Positions 1 to 10,989 of a stretch of DNA of 26,000 nt are shown here, one piece after another. Source of the DNA: Tubiluchus corallicola (lineage: Eukaryota > Priapulida > Priapulimorpha > Priapulimorphida > Tubiluchidae); the NCBI GenBank assembly GCA_030141605.1, contig JAQGDQ010000234.1:250001-276000 (forward strand), given 5' to 3'. How positions within the stretch are numbered: the stretch's first letter is position 1; every line of letters starts with the position of its first letter. The notes below the pieces were generated by a model, which did no database searches, was not told where the DNA came from, and saw nothing but the letters and a program-made list of their open reading frames with translations. Both the position numbers and the translations under genes were made by a program.

Positions 1-99
1 TGTATACAGATGCAGTAGTACAGTCTTCTAACCTAAACATTTTACTACCAATGTGATGAGATTTTAGTAACTATTACATGTTTAGGTGATCTATGAATT

Positions 100-480
100 G
101 TTATCATGATGACATCATTTTCGAAAAAAGCTCAAGGCTTTGCCAGTTTGCAATGGATTGTCGTGAAATTTTATATTATACTAGAACTAATACAGCATTG
201 ATTGACGAATTGGATTTGCTATCTGTCATCTTGAATTCAAGATGTCAGCGATAACATTATTTTTGAAAACAGCCTAAGGCCTCCACCAATTCCCATCGGA
301 TTGTCATGAAACTTTATGAGAACAAGTTCCACATCGACTGACTTAGTTGAATTTTCGATATGTCATTTGAATTCAAGGCAGCAGCAATATCATCATTTTC
401 AAGAAAAGCTTCAGGTTCTGCCAATTTGTAGTGGATCGTCATAAAACTTATAAGAATATACTAGAATGAAGTAGCGTAGC
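100..480. repeat. Three degenerate tandem units of about 140 bp
   Basis: Three related blocks follow each other. Each has a core like ATCATTTTCGAAAAAAGCT, then a CCA-A/G-TTT stretch, then GGATTGTCATGAAA or a variant. The GGAT(T/C)GTC anchor sits at 155, 298 and 433, giving spacings of 143 and 135 bases. The first and third units also end in a shared ATACTAGAA motif near 178 and 458. The copies have diverged by substitutions and small indels and carry no open frame. It looks like an old minisatellite/satellite remnant or an internal repeat of a transposon that may continue left of the window. Confidence 0.7.
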
Positions 481-1272
481 AGATACACATAATTAGATGG
501 CAATTACTAAAAAATATTTGGTGTCATATTCAACACGGTTGAGTAAGCTTATGTTAAGATCGCCTAATGCGGAAATACATTTGAACTATTGTTAACTCTA
601 TGTAAAACATCTGACTTCTGTTTATGAAAGCCATTTGATTGTTACTGGATCATTAATCACTGAACTGGCTGACCTGTTACTAAACTACCGTACAACGGTA
701 CAATAATTCATATTGCCGTGATAAAATTAGTTTCACCACATTACATTTCTTAAGCACTTTTAAAGATGAATGTTTAACAACAATTAATCAAGCTAACCAA
801 TGACAGCAAAATATATGTAATTTTGATCCAGTTTTATTAGCCTGAAAAAACATTTACATCAATTCTGCACGACATAGCGCAATATATATAAATTATTTTG
901 CACAACACTTGCTTTTTTTTGCTATATAGAACATGTTCGTAATAATTCCTAATGACAGTGCTGAAAACAAGTAAATATGAACAATGTCTCAATGGAGAAA
1001 TGAAAAGACACAAATTTTCCTTCCTGTTGTGAAGATGCTTGAGATAAGAGGGAAAAAATCAACGCACACCTTTCTGAGCAAGTTCTCATTTCTTCCTTTC
1101 ATTTGAGAAGAAAGTTTGCACTGACAGAGTGAAGAAAACTCAACTTTTTCCATTTGCTGATTGGGGATTTTTTTTATTAATGTTCGTCATTCAACTGAGA
1201 TATTAGTCAATAAAATTTTCCCAAAAAAGTCGGTGTGGCTTCATTGAAATTTATATTAATGAAGTATACACA
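481..1272. other. Intergenic, no gene recognised
   Basis: AT-rich DNA with stop codons in all frames. No protein similarity, RNA gene or transposon terminus was recognised. The last part, below 1363, is probably the 3' untranslated and downstream region of the minus-strand protease gene. Confidence 0.5.
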
Positions 1273-1278
1273 TTTATT
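1273..1278 (-). promoter_or_regulatory. Candidate poly(A) signal for the ZMPSTE24-like gene
   Basis: TTTATT on the plus strand reads AATAAA on the minus strand, about 85 bases past the stop codon of the protease gene. That is a usual distance for a short 3' UTR. A second A-rich stretch with AATAAA lies near 1168-1178 and could be an alternative site. Neither has transcript support here. Confidence 0.45.
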
Positions 1279-1362
1279 CAAGAAGAGACTTTACAATTAT
1301 AAATTCTAAACTCATTGAACATAAACATTCCAAACAAAAGGCTGCTGATCAGTGATCACATC

Positions 1363-2883
1363 TTACTCTTCCTTTTCTTTAAGCTTATCTAAAGCAGCTA
1401 GTCTTTCAAGCAGTGGAGGGTGTGAATAATGATAAGCAGAAAACAGCCAATCACAGATCGGGAATCCTAAGTTATCCTTATCAAGTTTAATCATTGCTGC
1501 TTTCAAAAATGCTGACTGTTTAAGCGTGCTCGAAAATTTATCGGCTTGAAATTCAAATCTGCGACTCAACACTGTCATACCAAATGAAAATATTTCATTA
1601 AATGGCATAAAGATAAACTGCATGATAATGATCAAACCAACAAAGATTGGTCGAGTTTTGAATCCAAATGCTTCATAGAATTCAGGTATGTTCATAAGAG
1701 CACCAAACATGAAAAAATCAACCAATAACTTGAACTGAACAATAACCAGGTTTTTTAAGGTATGACTAAGAGCCCAATGACCTAATTCATGTGAAAGGAC
1801 AGCAAGCACTTCTTGATTTGTGCACCCGGTTTTCTTTTTTGTTGCTTTTTTGTTATTTTCATCTGCTGCTTCTTTATGAAGTTCGTCTGAATCAGGGTCC
1901 TGTTTACAATCAAACTTGCCATCATCTTTAAGATCTGCATCACTACCTTCGTTGTCCACATTACCAACAGCAGCAGTAGCACTCACATCTTCACTCTTAT
2001 CATCAACCTCTGTAACTGGCTTTCCTTTGTCTTCTTTCTTTGATGGAACATAATCTTCTAACAGTGTGTCAAAAAGTACAATTCTCTTGTTCTTATAAAA
2101 TCCATAGAAATATGCATTACTGTGTGAAGAGCGCTTTGAGCCTTCAACAACAAACAGTTTCTTCAGTGGAAAATCAATTTTTGCTGCCAAATCCTCAATT
2201 TGAGTCCTCAGTTCTCCTTCAGGAAGTGGGGTAAATTTGTCAAATAGTGGTGCAATAAAATCAGCATAAATGCTCATTAAAAGTAGTGAAATAATTACAC
2301 AGAACAGCCAAGCATAAATGAAAAAGTAATGCCCTGTCATTTTTATAATTGCCAACAAAGCAGCAACAATTGGAAGAGAAATGGCCTGCATAACAAAAAA
2401 TTTTTTAGTTTGATCCCAGATGAAAAATCTAAAGGTCTGTTTGTTGAACCCATGCTTTTCCTCAATCACAAACGTGCTGTAAAGACTCCATGGAAATGAA
2501 GTGATTACACTGTATATAGCTGTCAAGAAGGTAAACACTAATGTCTGGATAATTTCGTGTTCCTCGCCATATCCATACCTAGCAATCAGTTTGCCACTGA
2601 TATTCCAGAGAAAGGGAATACCACCAAAAAGCAGAACGAGAGTTGTTTCAAATTGGGAAAAAATTCCATTATAGAAACCAAAACTACTCTTGTCCAAATT
2701 GTATAAACGTGCTTTCTCAAACGTTTCCTTATCTAAAACGCCTTCGAGTATGTCAGGAACGGTCTTACATGTCTTGTAAATCTTGCGCTGCCTGACACCA
2801 AGATAAGTTTCCCAAATGTATGCTAGCCACAACATTACAAAAACTGTCCAGAATATAAGAGGAGGATCTAAGTGAATATCCAT
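1363..2883 (-). CDS. ZMPSTE24: CAAX prenyl protease 1 / ZMPSTE24 (Ste24) homologue, intron-free
   Basis: A 506-residue M48 zinc metalloprotease. The family works in ER and inner nuclear membranes, removing the last three residues of farnesylated CAAX proteins and making a second upstream cut in prelamin A or yeast a-factor; it also clears clogged translocons. Visible here: hydrophobic segments at about 10-28, 80-100, 113-140, 163-181, 186-212, 378-397 and 411-437; the zinc motif HELGH at 365-369; the third ligand Glu444 in RRFEFQAD; conserved [13 protein letters not shown] (249-261); and [25 protein letters not shown] near the C-terminus. Human ZMPSTE24 has 475 residues with HExxH at 335-339. 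The extra 30 residues lie in an acidic, Lys-rich loop (about 281-352) just before the catalytic helix. All catalytic residues are intact. The start is fixed by an in-frame TGA at 2896-2898. The whole frame is one exon, whereas the neighbouring IFT81 gene is split into at least 14 coding exons. Identity is secure; exclusive prelamin function is not implied, since lamin substrates vary among animals. Confidence 0.96.
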   Translation of the reverse strand: MDIHLDPPLIFWTVFVMLWLAYIWETYLGVRQRKIYKTCKTVPDILEGVLDKETFEKARLYNLDKSSFGFYNGIFSQFETTLVLLFGGIPFLWNISGKLIARYGYGEEHEIIQTLVFTFLTAIYSVITSFPWSLYSTFVIEEKHGFNKQTFRFFIWDQTKKFFVMQAISLPIVAALLAIIKMTGHYFFIYAWLFCVIISLLLMSIYADFIAPLFDKFTPLPEGELRTQIEDLAAKIDFPLKKLFVVEGSKRSSHSNAYFYGFYKNKRIVLFDTLLEDYVPSKKEDKGKPVTEVDDKSEDVSATAAVGNVDNEGSDADLKDDGKFDCKQDPDSDELHKEAADENNKKATKKKTGCTNQEVLAVLSHELGHWALSHTLKNLVIVQFKLLVDFFMFGALMNIPEFYEAFGFKTRPIFVGLIIIMQFIFMPFNEIFSFGMTVLSRRFEFQADKFSSTLKQSAFLKAAMIKLDKDNLGFPICDWLFSAYHYSHPPLLERLAALDKLKEKEE

Positions 2884-2904
2884 TATTTTGCGTCTTCAGA
2901 ATCT
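2884..2904 (-). promoter_or_regulatory. 5' UTR of the protease with candidate splice acceptor
   Basis: On the minus strand, 19 bases before the ATG, the sequence is a pyrimidine-rich TTTGCATTTCAG, a good 3' splice site (AG at 2904-2903). An in-frame TGA lies between this site and the ATG. This suggests a non-coding upstream exon, so the gene may be spliced in its leader although the coding region is unbroken. The donor was not identified. Confidence 0.4.
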
Positions 2905-2910
2905 GAAATG

Positions 2911-4930
2911 CAAACAAATTATTGTTTAGAATGTAGAGAAGAATTACCACTTGTATTTTTCCTTCAGTACTTCAAATTATAATGTTAAAGATCACTAGGA
3001 GTGCAAACAGATCCAAAATAATCCATTTGATCAAGATCTAAAAGAAGGTTATAAAATGGCAATGAACTGTCTCACTTGGGCGGAATTAAAGGAAAAATCA
3101 ACCCTCGAACAACATTTACAGTACAGTCAAACCTCGTTATACCATCCCGATTATACTACAAAACTCATTTACCGCGTGCAAAATGGCCAGGAACAAAATG
3201 GCTATATTCAACTGTATATATAAATAACCCGTTACCTGCCATCTGCCAGGCAAATTAATACGTGTTCAAAGGGGGAATACTGCCAGCAGTCTCAAAACTA
3301 ACACCAGCAGCTTTTTGATATAATGCCTGCTGTACGAGGCTGCTATATGTTCTGAGTTGTAGACACTGGCCTGGCACATAGTCATAAGCATAAAGGAAAC
3401 TGACACGAAAACACATGGCTCTTTTTTCACCAGCAAGAAGGGTGATATTTGCTTGTTTATTAGACAAATTCGAGCAAATCCCAGCAAGAAATTCGTAGTT
3501 ATGACTTGACCTTTTTTTACACACATTACAGACATGTTTAATGAAGCAGTTGGCCCAAGTCTTATATATGTTGTTGAGTACATGTTTATTATGTAAACAA
3601 AAAGTTCTTAATAAGTATGACGAATTTTGAGTGAGTCATTAATTCACAAATGATTAATTTAATAATTCCTTTTAATTCATTAACCTTCAGAGCAAAAATT
3701 GAGTACTCTAATCTGTGTACACTCATCTGCCTGTTTTGTGATTCGTCTATGGCAAAATTTAACATGAGCCCAGGAGGGGGTTTACTTAGTTTATAGAACT
3801 CAGTTTTAGCTTGTAGCCATAATTTTTCTGTTACTTTCTCGGGCATTTCCAGGATAATGTACTACCATCAGTAACTGAACTGATTTTGCTTACACAGTGC
3901 GCAAAGAGATTCATAAAAAAAGCAAAAGTTCTTATTGATAATTTCAAGTTCAACGCTTTGGATTGTGATCAGTTGAAAATTGTAACTGCACCTGAAAAAA
4001 AGATTAGCCAAGTCCCTGACAGATTTGTTTATATTGTACAGTAATCAGATCACACCATTTTTTTGCTCAAAGGGACCGCGCCCAAAAGTAAAGTGATTTC
4101 GACTTTAAATTGATTTTACTAATTATATGAAGCACTTATCCCAATTTTATTGCTGAAACTTTCTAACGTTTTTCTTATATAAAATTAAGCTCAACATCCT
4201 GGTAGACTTGGCTTTTCCTTTAATATTAATTTCCTTTAATAATGTAAATGATTAACGCACATAATTATACTGACCTCTGCTTTTGCATATTGGATATTGA
4301 TAAATTAAAATCTGCATATAGTATGCTGCCTATGCTAGTGTTTTCCACCATGAGACTTCGTTACTCATACAGATAAAAACGTGCAGCAGTGCTAATGCAG
4401 GGCAAACACTCGCTGGATCCAGTGAATCTGGATACATGACGTTTGGATACAGGATTAGGGAGCTAGATCCCGTAATAATCATTTTTTAACAGGACCTCAA
4501 ATTGTAGTTTCAGGGTGACAGACTCCATTCACTCCAATAAATTTTAGTTCTGTCGCCACCCTTTCAAGACCCAAAATCATTCATTTATTTTTTGTTTATG
4601 TTGTTAACAATACTGTTCGCATTATGGTCTATGGGTATATCTTGTCAGGATTCTGCAAAACCAAAATTTATTTACTAATAAAAGTATATATTCAGCTGAA
4701 GGTAATAACGTGACAGGCATATACAAAAAACCGAAACAACAAAAAACTAAATGAGTGAATGTATGCATAAAACAAAGCATTATGTAGTTAACTTGCACCT
4801 ATCACAGCCATAGGTTATTAATAGGCAAAACAGGGAAAACGCACGCGAATGCTAACAAACGTGGCTGAAAAGATATAATTATTACTACTCATGATTATAA
4901 TGAACGAAAGTATGCACGACAGTGTCATCA
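2911..4930. other. Intergenic region with unassigned ORFs
   Basis: About 2 kb between the protease and the plus-strand retrotransposon fragment. It should hold the protease promoter, but no core element can be defended. Minus-strand ORFs of 85-105 codons (3255-3524, 3266-3583, 3589-3846) match no family I recognise; two of them overlap in different frames. A GGATCC-containing stretch at 4411-4470 vaguely resembles the hAT-like ends described further on. Nothing else is supported. Confidence 0.5.
3122..3260 (+). mobile_element. Possible DNA-transposon terminus (pogo/Tc1-like), one end only
   Basis: TA followed by CAGTCAAACCTCGTTATA starts at 3122. This form of end (TA target, CAGTCAAACCTCG) is common at ends of pogo/Tc1-type elements. 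No inverted partner (CGAGGTTTGACTG) was seen downstream, so this is a single terminus of a truncated or badly decayed element. The right limit given is arbitrary. Confidence 0.35.
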
Positions 4931-4933
4931 CTG

Positions 4934-6264
4934 CTTCTTGGAAATTAGCCAATATCAAGAAAAAATGTGCAAAAAATCAACCTACAAACTATAGACGAAT
5001 TAGTCTTATTTGTTATTCAGTTATCTAGTCGTTTGTAACCTCTTGGAAGGCATTATCCATGACAAAGTTTATGCACACATAGAAGAAAACAATTTGTTGC
5101 ATCCTGCACAGCATGGCTTCAGGTGTGAAAGATCCTGTATCACCAACCTATTAGAAACAGTAGAGAAATTTTGGATTCAGGTGACCAAGTGGATGCAATT
5201 TACTTTGACGTTTTTAAGGCTTACCGGGTTCCTCATGCACGCTTAATGAAGAAACTCACAGCATATATGGTATTGGAGGCATGATATGGTAATGGATTTG
5301 TGAATCCCTAAGAGATAGAAAACAATGTGTAATTGTCAATGGAAATAAATCCATGTGGAATGGAGTCCTATCACATCTGGCATTCCACAAGGCAGTGTCA
5401 CTAGACCGTTATTATTCACATTTAATATCAATGATTTGCTTAACAGCATCATCTGTGCAAGTAAACTGTTTGCTGACGATACCACAATATATGGCTAGTA
5501 TCTACTCAGCAATATCAGTTCAGTAAATCAGTGGTGTAACAAATGCCAAATGGAGCTCAACCTGGAGAAATGCAAGGTAATGACTGTTGGTAGAGTTATT
5601 TTCCAGTCTAACTATGCCATCAGTTCTGGTAAGCAAGTATTAGCAAAGTTGATCTTGGAAACAGACCTTGGAGTCATTGCAGACAACAACCTTGACTTCC
5701 AGCCTCATATCACTTGTATCACACAGAAGGCTCAATGCAGGTTAACACTAATCAAATGCAATTTTCAATTTCTTGATAAAACAATGGTTCTGAGGTTATA
5801 TAAGTCATTGGTCAGACTCATCCTCGATTACAGAGATGTGGTGCAGGACCCATCCAGACAAGATTTTATCTGCACAGTATAGAAAATTCAACGAAGCATG
5901 ACCAGGTTGATTCCAAGACTGATCGAGCAACAAGGCTTCAAGAAATTGGTCTGACCACACTTAAGTATAGGCGCATGAATCAGGATATGATCCAAACTTT
6001 TAGGATTCTACATGGTACTGACAAAATACACTTGGATGATTATGTTACAACTACAAGATGTCAGGAACAACAACAACAGATAAGACGACTTTCATACACA
6101 CTACTCAAGCATCTCGTATCCAGGGCAGCTGGTCAAAACATTAGCACGTATTTTCATTCAGGGTTGTCGATCCATGGAACAGGCCTCCAGCAAATGTAGT
6201 TGAAGCAACAAACACCGAGCAATTTAAGGCACGTCTTGACAAGCCTTGGCAGCAAAATTCATAG
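4934..6264 (+). pseudogene. Decayed CR1/L2-type non-LTR retrotransposon reverse transcriptase
   Basis: A broken RT reading frame with family landmarks in order: an N-terminal NYRRISL block near 4987, LLEGIIHDKV and a QHGFR block at 5040-5125, GIPQGSV at 5379-5399, the catalytic FADDT at 5469-5483, ELNLEKCKVM thumb at 5553-5582, and the C-terminal region YRRMNQDMIQTFRILHG at 5967-6017. It ends in a WN-P-A-VVEA block and a stop at 6262-6264. The C-terminal layout is that of CR1/L2-like elements. Several frameshifts and in-frame stops (for example after 5030 and 5240) mean it cannot make enzyme. No endonuclease domain precedes it, so the copy is 5'-truncated. Confidence 0.85.
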
Positions 6265-7870
6265 AATTAGAACCCATGTTGCCCCAATGGGAATAAAATG
6301 TTCTGAAGGCACGATCTCCCTTTACCTGCTGTGGTGACAGTATAGTTAACATTTCAGTTAAAGACAGTTTGGCATAGTGGAGGGGCAAATGGCACACAGT
6401 ATACTAAAACCCCATCTACTTACCAATGCTGGCAATAGTACTAGTACTAGTTTTAGTACTACTCAGAAGTATAAAAATCGCAAAACTAAATCTTCGATGG
6501 TAAGCAGTCGTGGAAGTTTATACGCTCTAACTAGCTTTTCTGACTTTAATAAATATTAATAACTACAAATTTATAATTGAATTATCGTTTTTGGAATTTT
6601 GATTTTCAATTTGCACACAATTCAATTTTTTCGGCAAGCTCGAAAATCTCTACATGCTAATTAGTAATACGCCTAGTACTGGACATTAGTGATTGCGAGC
6701 GTGATTGACGACTGAGTGTCTATGCTGTGTTAGCATAAGCCGAATTAATGAAGTTGCAGATAAATGGGTGTGTTTTAGTGGGTAATGTAATTTTTAATTC
6801 AAGACTATAATAAATGAGTATGTTGATGATATAATTAGAAATAGCAGGAACTAAGACCATTAAAACAATGGTTAAAAATAGCAAATTGCTAAAAGACAAT
6901 AAAAAAGTATTGAATTTTTGAAATAGAAAATCGCAGTATAATAGCTATAGGAAACAAAATGAACTTAAAGTAAATTATAACTTCAAATAATGATAATAAT
7001 AAATGAGAAAATGTAAATTGAAAAAAGTGAGTCAGAGTAAATGCCTGTGTGAATATGTAACAGATGATGAAAAAATGATTTGAACGTAGAGAAGAGAACT
7101 AATAAACTAGGTTTGATGGCGGAGAATATTTTGAGGTGATTTCGTAATGATTATGCCACTGATAAATCAAAGTGGTGGGAAAAGTTTGTATGGAAATTAC
7201 GAAAGTGTTATTGAAACAAAACTTATGTCAAGTTCAACACAGAATGTAGATGTTTATATTTGTGTGGGGCTAAATGATGATGGGATGAAGTAGACGAATG
7301 GCAGAAAGATAGTTTTCCTATACTACATGGTCAAAGACAATCAACACCAGATTGGAGAATGATTTTAGCTATGTGTAGTTACATGGCCAATGAAACAAAC
7401 AATATCTTACAAAAATTTGATGTGGCTGAGGACTTTATGAGTGATTAGTGAAAAGGGTGATGATAAAAGCTGCTAGTTGGGATATGTAATAAAGTGTAGC
7501 AGGAAGTTGATTTAAAGGAATGAAAAAATGACGAAGAAAAGTATGAAATTAATAAAATTATTATTCAAGAATTTATGAAGAGGATGAAAAAGTTGGAATG
7601 CAAAAGGTATTGAAAAAAGCAACTAGAAGATATACAAATAGCGAGGGAAAAAATGTTGAGAAATTAAACAAAGAGATTTTTATATGATATCGAAGGATTA
7701 GGCAAAAGCGGGTTAAATCGCATTAATCAATGCCTACGTGAGACAGGTGAAAAAATAAATTTACAAAAGAAAATTTGCTAAGTAATCAGAAATGCTGATC
7801 AGAATAAACAAACAAATAAATGAGGTGATGAGTCTGAAGGAAGATGTGTTTTAAACTTGAAGTATATATT
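6265..7870. other. AT-rich region, possible decayed coding DNA, unassigned
   Basis: Follows the retrotransposon fragment. A short AGTACTAGTACT palindromic stretch lies near 6434. From about 7080 to 7790 the plus strand has codon-like stretches interrupted by stops and frameshifts, including a Trp-rich piece at 7165-7200 and a Lys/Glu-rich piece at 7570-7780 that could be an ORF1-like or gag-like coiled coil. No family match was recognised. No RNA gene seen. Confidence 0.35.
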
Positions 7871-8275
7871 CAAATCAATTAAATTCGATTCAGTTTTATT
7901 TGCACAGATACATACACTGCACATTCGCAAAGCATTACGTTACACATTAAGTAGTACATAAACTGAAGAAATACAATCGGCTGTATGGAAAGTTGCTTTT
8001 ATAGACAAATATTAAAATATGGTGTACTGATACAAAAGTCACAGTTACATGAAAATGGTATAATTTAGCAATGAAAAAAGAAAAGTGACTTAAAAGTAGT
8101 AGGTATCTGTAGCTGCTTTTCAAATGAAAGATTATAAAAAATAACATAATGAGAGTTGAATATAACTGCGGTTAGAGTCTGCTGCAGAAGTGCTGATTTC
8201 TTCCTCCCTAGGGATTGGAGTTGTTGGCAAAAGCTTCGCACGTTGATTTCATAGATGTATGAATTGCAACCAGGA

Positions 8276-8389
8276 AGCCTACAAAAAACAAAGAAACAAT
8301 ATTAAAAATAAAGCCTACAAAAAGAAACAAAGAAACAGTATTAAAAACTAAAGCTTACAAAAAGACAAAGAAACAAGTATTAAAAACAA
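8276..8389. repeat. Three tandem copies of a 36-38 bp unit
   Basis: AAGCCTACAAAAA...AAGAAACA(A/G)TATTAAAAA recurs three times at about 8276, 8311 and 8349 with small length changes. It lies in what appears to be the 3' untranslated part of the minus-strand retrotransposon, where such minisatellites are common. Confidence 0.8.
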
Positions 8390-8638
8390 TTAACTATACA
8401 TTATGCAATAGAAAATTATACCTAGATATTAAAAGTCTCAACTTTGAGAGTTAACATTGAAAAGGTTCAACAAGGTGTGGCCAGTGTTAGTTTTTTCTTT
8501 TTCCTAATTGGAAGTTTTTAAACATATGTTCTACAAAAAGAAGGATATCTTGTTGAACACTACTGTTAAACAGCCACATGAGACAGGTGATATTTCTAGA
8601 GAAAAAAGTTAGACTGAGTTTCATAATTTGTTCTATTT

Positions 8639-8854
8639 TCAGTTAGAAAATGGGCAGTCATAAATAAAGTGCATTTCATCTGCTATTTCATGTTTTTTGG
8701 GGGAGGAGTTTGCGCAATAATTGCATATTCGTTCTTGTTCTGGTGTTTTGTTATAACGAGCACGTTCAATTTCCAAATTATGATCACTCACTTGGAGTTT
8801 AGTGACAGCTTGTCTGTGATTTTTGTCCTTAATAACGTTTGTGTAAAGCTCCAT
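8639..8854 (-). pseudogene. C-terminal zinc-knuckle fragment of retrotransposon ORF2
   Basis: A 71-codon open piece with a CNYC pair followed by HFIYDC, i.e. a C-x2-C ... H-x4-C pattern, preceded by ERARYNKTPEQERIC. This arrangement is typical of the C-terminal zinc-binding segment after the RT thumb in many endonuclease-type non-LTR elements. It is in line with the RT remnants upstream on the same strand. Confidence 0.7.
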
Positions 8855-9240
8855 TTTGTATTTGCATTTTAACCCTTTGTAAAATCTGAGGTTGTTACAG
8901 CCTCCCTTTCTAATTTATTGTCATTGATTCATTCTCATATTCTGATACATAGTTTGGATGTGGGCAAGAATTGAGCTGTATGATAACAGATACGGGAATA
9001 TGGTGCTAAATGTAGTCTTTCTAGATTTATGGGTGGCAGTAAGGCCATTTGTAAGATATTTTGCCGCTGTGATGAGGAGAAGATATAAACCCAGTTCAGC
9101 CTTACAGGCAGTATTGGACGCTGTTGTCTTAACTCCTAGAACCCATTTAGTGAACGTATTTTCGACATGTTCGAATGGGAATTGATTCCATATTCGTAGA
9201 AGTTTATCTGTGTCATTGCTGTCAATTTTATTTTGTTACT

Positions 9241-10253
9241 CTACATAAGCATTTGTTCAAATTTCATTTGTCCTATAGGGACTACTAGTGTGTTAAATAA
9301 GGAAATTTGTGTTGTCAATAAGAAATCTCTGTTAAATATTAGAGTTTTTACTTTAAGGAGAGCTCTAATTGTGAGGTTTCTAATTGCTTCTACATGTTTG
9401 TTGTGTATTCCTGTGTCGGCGAGATACACCCCTAGATATTTAATGTTTTTCATTCTTTGGTGTCTCTGATCATGTGAAAGGTGGCATTTGATGGTGGCAT
9501 TTTTCCAAATACCACTATTTTTATTTTCTTGTAGTTGATTTTCTGATGGTTTTGTTTGACATACTGTAAAAGTTTGTCAATAGATTTTTTGAGGCCCTCT
9601 CTAAATCTCCTAAACAGAACTAGAACATCTGTATACTGCAAACACTTTATTACTACCTAGTTTAATATCTGAGCATCATTATTGGAGACAGATTGGGGGA
9701 GATCGTTTACATACAAGTTGAAGAGCATCGGTTATCACCTTGTCGCAAGCCTGTTTTTACCTCAGAAAATGAAGAAAACACAGATCGTTTTTATAGAACA
9801 TTTTGACTTCTGGTCCATATTCTTTATTACTTGCATTGTATCAGTATGAATGCCATACTGCTCCAGTTTCTTAAATAATAGATTATGATTTATTCGATCG
9901 AATGCAGTTTGAAAGTCAACAAAGCAGTAGCACAAATATGTGCCAGCCTGAGAGGTTGTTTGTGCAATAATAGCATTTAGTAGCAGCAGGGGGTCGGTTG
10001 TTTGTGAATTTTTCTGAAGCGAAATTGAGTTTTTGATGGATCATTTTGTTCTGGATATTTAATTATTCTGTCATTTACAAATGAGTTTAAATGGATTTCC
10101 TAAGCACGAAATTAGTGATATGCCTTGGTAGTTTTTTGGGTCAGACGCCTCACCAGCTTTGGAAATTGGGGTTAAGATGCTTTTGAACCAAAGCTCTGGG
10201 TATTTCCCTCTCTCTAGTATTAGGTTCATAAGTTTTACGACTAGCCAAAACAC
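9241..10253 (-). pseudogene. Reverse transcriptase domain of the minus-strand retrotransposon, broken
   Basis: RT landmarks on the minus strand: PKNYQGISLISCLG (about 10150-10109), DFQTAFDRINH (about 9920-9885) carrying the first catalytic Asp, an LRQGDN/NLYVNDL region (about 9745-9690), YTDVLVLF (9633-9610) in place of the usual YADD, and KIKYLGV-type thumb sequence (9450-9420). The pieces lie in different frames with stops between them. The third position of the YADD box is Asp but the second Asp is lost, so even locally the catalytic site is damaged. Confidence 0.8.
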
Positions 10254-10989
10254 GTGATGCTGATTTTATAATTTGGCTTGAAAAGTGGGTTGTCAATTCC
10301 AGTACTTTTCACATTTCAGATTTTTTATTTGCGCTTTTAGTTCTTGTCTAGAGGTTCTAGTTTTACACATCTGAAGATCACACAGTTTTGGTAGTGATGT
10401 ATTCATTACGGAATTTTCCATGTTTCGCAAGCAGTTCATAGTCTGTGGTTTTATATTCTCCTTATCTTTGTAGAGTACTCTGTAGTAGTTGAACAGTTCT
10501 TCTATTGGGATTTCCAGTATTTGTTTCTTATCACTTCATCTCATTTGTGTATTGTTTGTGCCATGGCTTGTGCTTTTATTCTTTTTGCTTACTTTTAGTT
10601 CTTTGACACTTTTTTCAATTGTCATTTCAAAAAGTTATTATACAGATCTTTCTTTAGATGTCTATTCAGGTAATTCATTTGATTTTGAGTCGATCTTAAC
10701 TAAGGTGATTTACGTTTTTGTCCTTTTGTGTTGTTACTATTTGAGCTAGACCTGACTGGGAGCCTGTTCAGCAGCATCATAAAAAATATTGGTTATGTAA
10801 TCTAGGACCTCATCAGAATTTTTGTAGCAAGTCTTTGTGAAATGCAAAATTTTTAGATTGGATATACTCAATTTGCAGAGTAGTTTGGAATCTTTGGTTT
10901 GAGTATTCATCCCATTTGTATTTTTTGTAATTGGAGAGTTGTCTATATAACAGTGGTTCAGCTACTTCTACAGTCTGATATTTCTTATT

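Noticed and set aside
3255-3846. Minus-strand ORFs of 85-105 codons taken as a possible gene
   Set aside because: Overlapping frames, no recognised domain and no convincing splice structure; not enough to call a gene.
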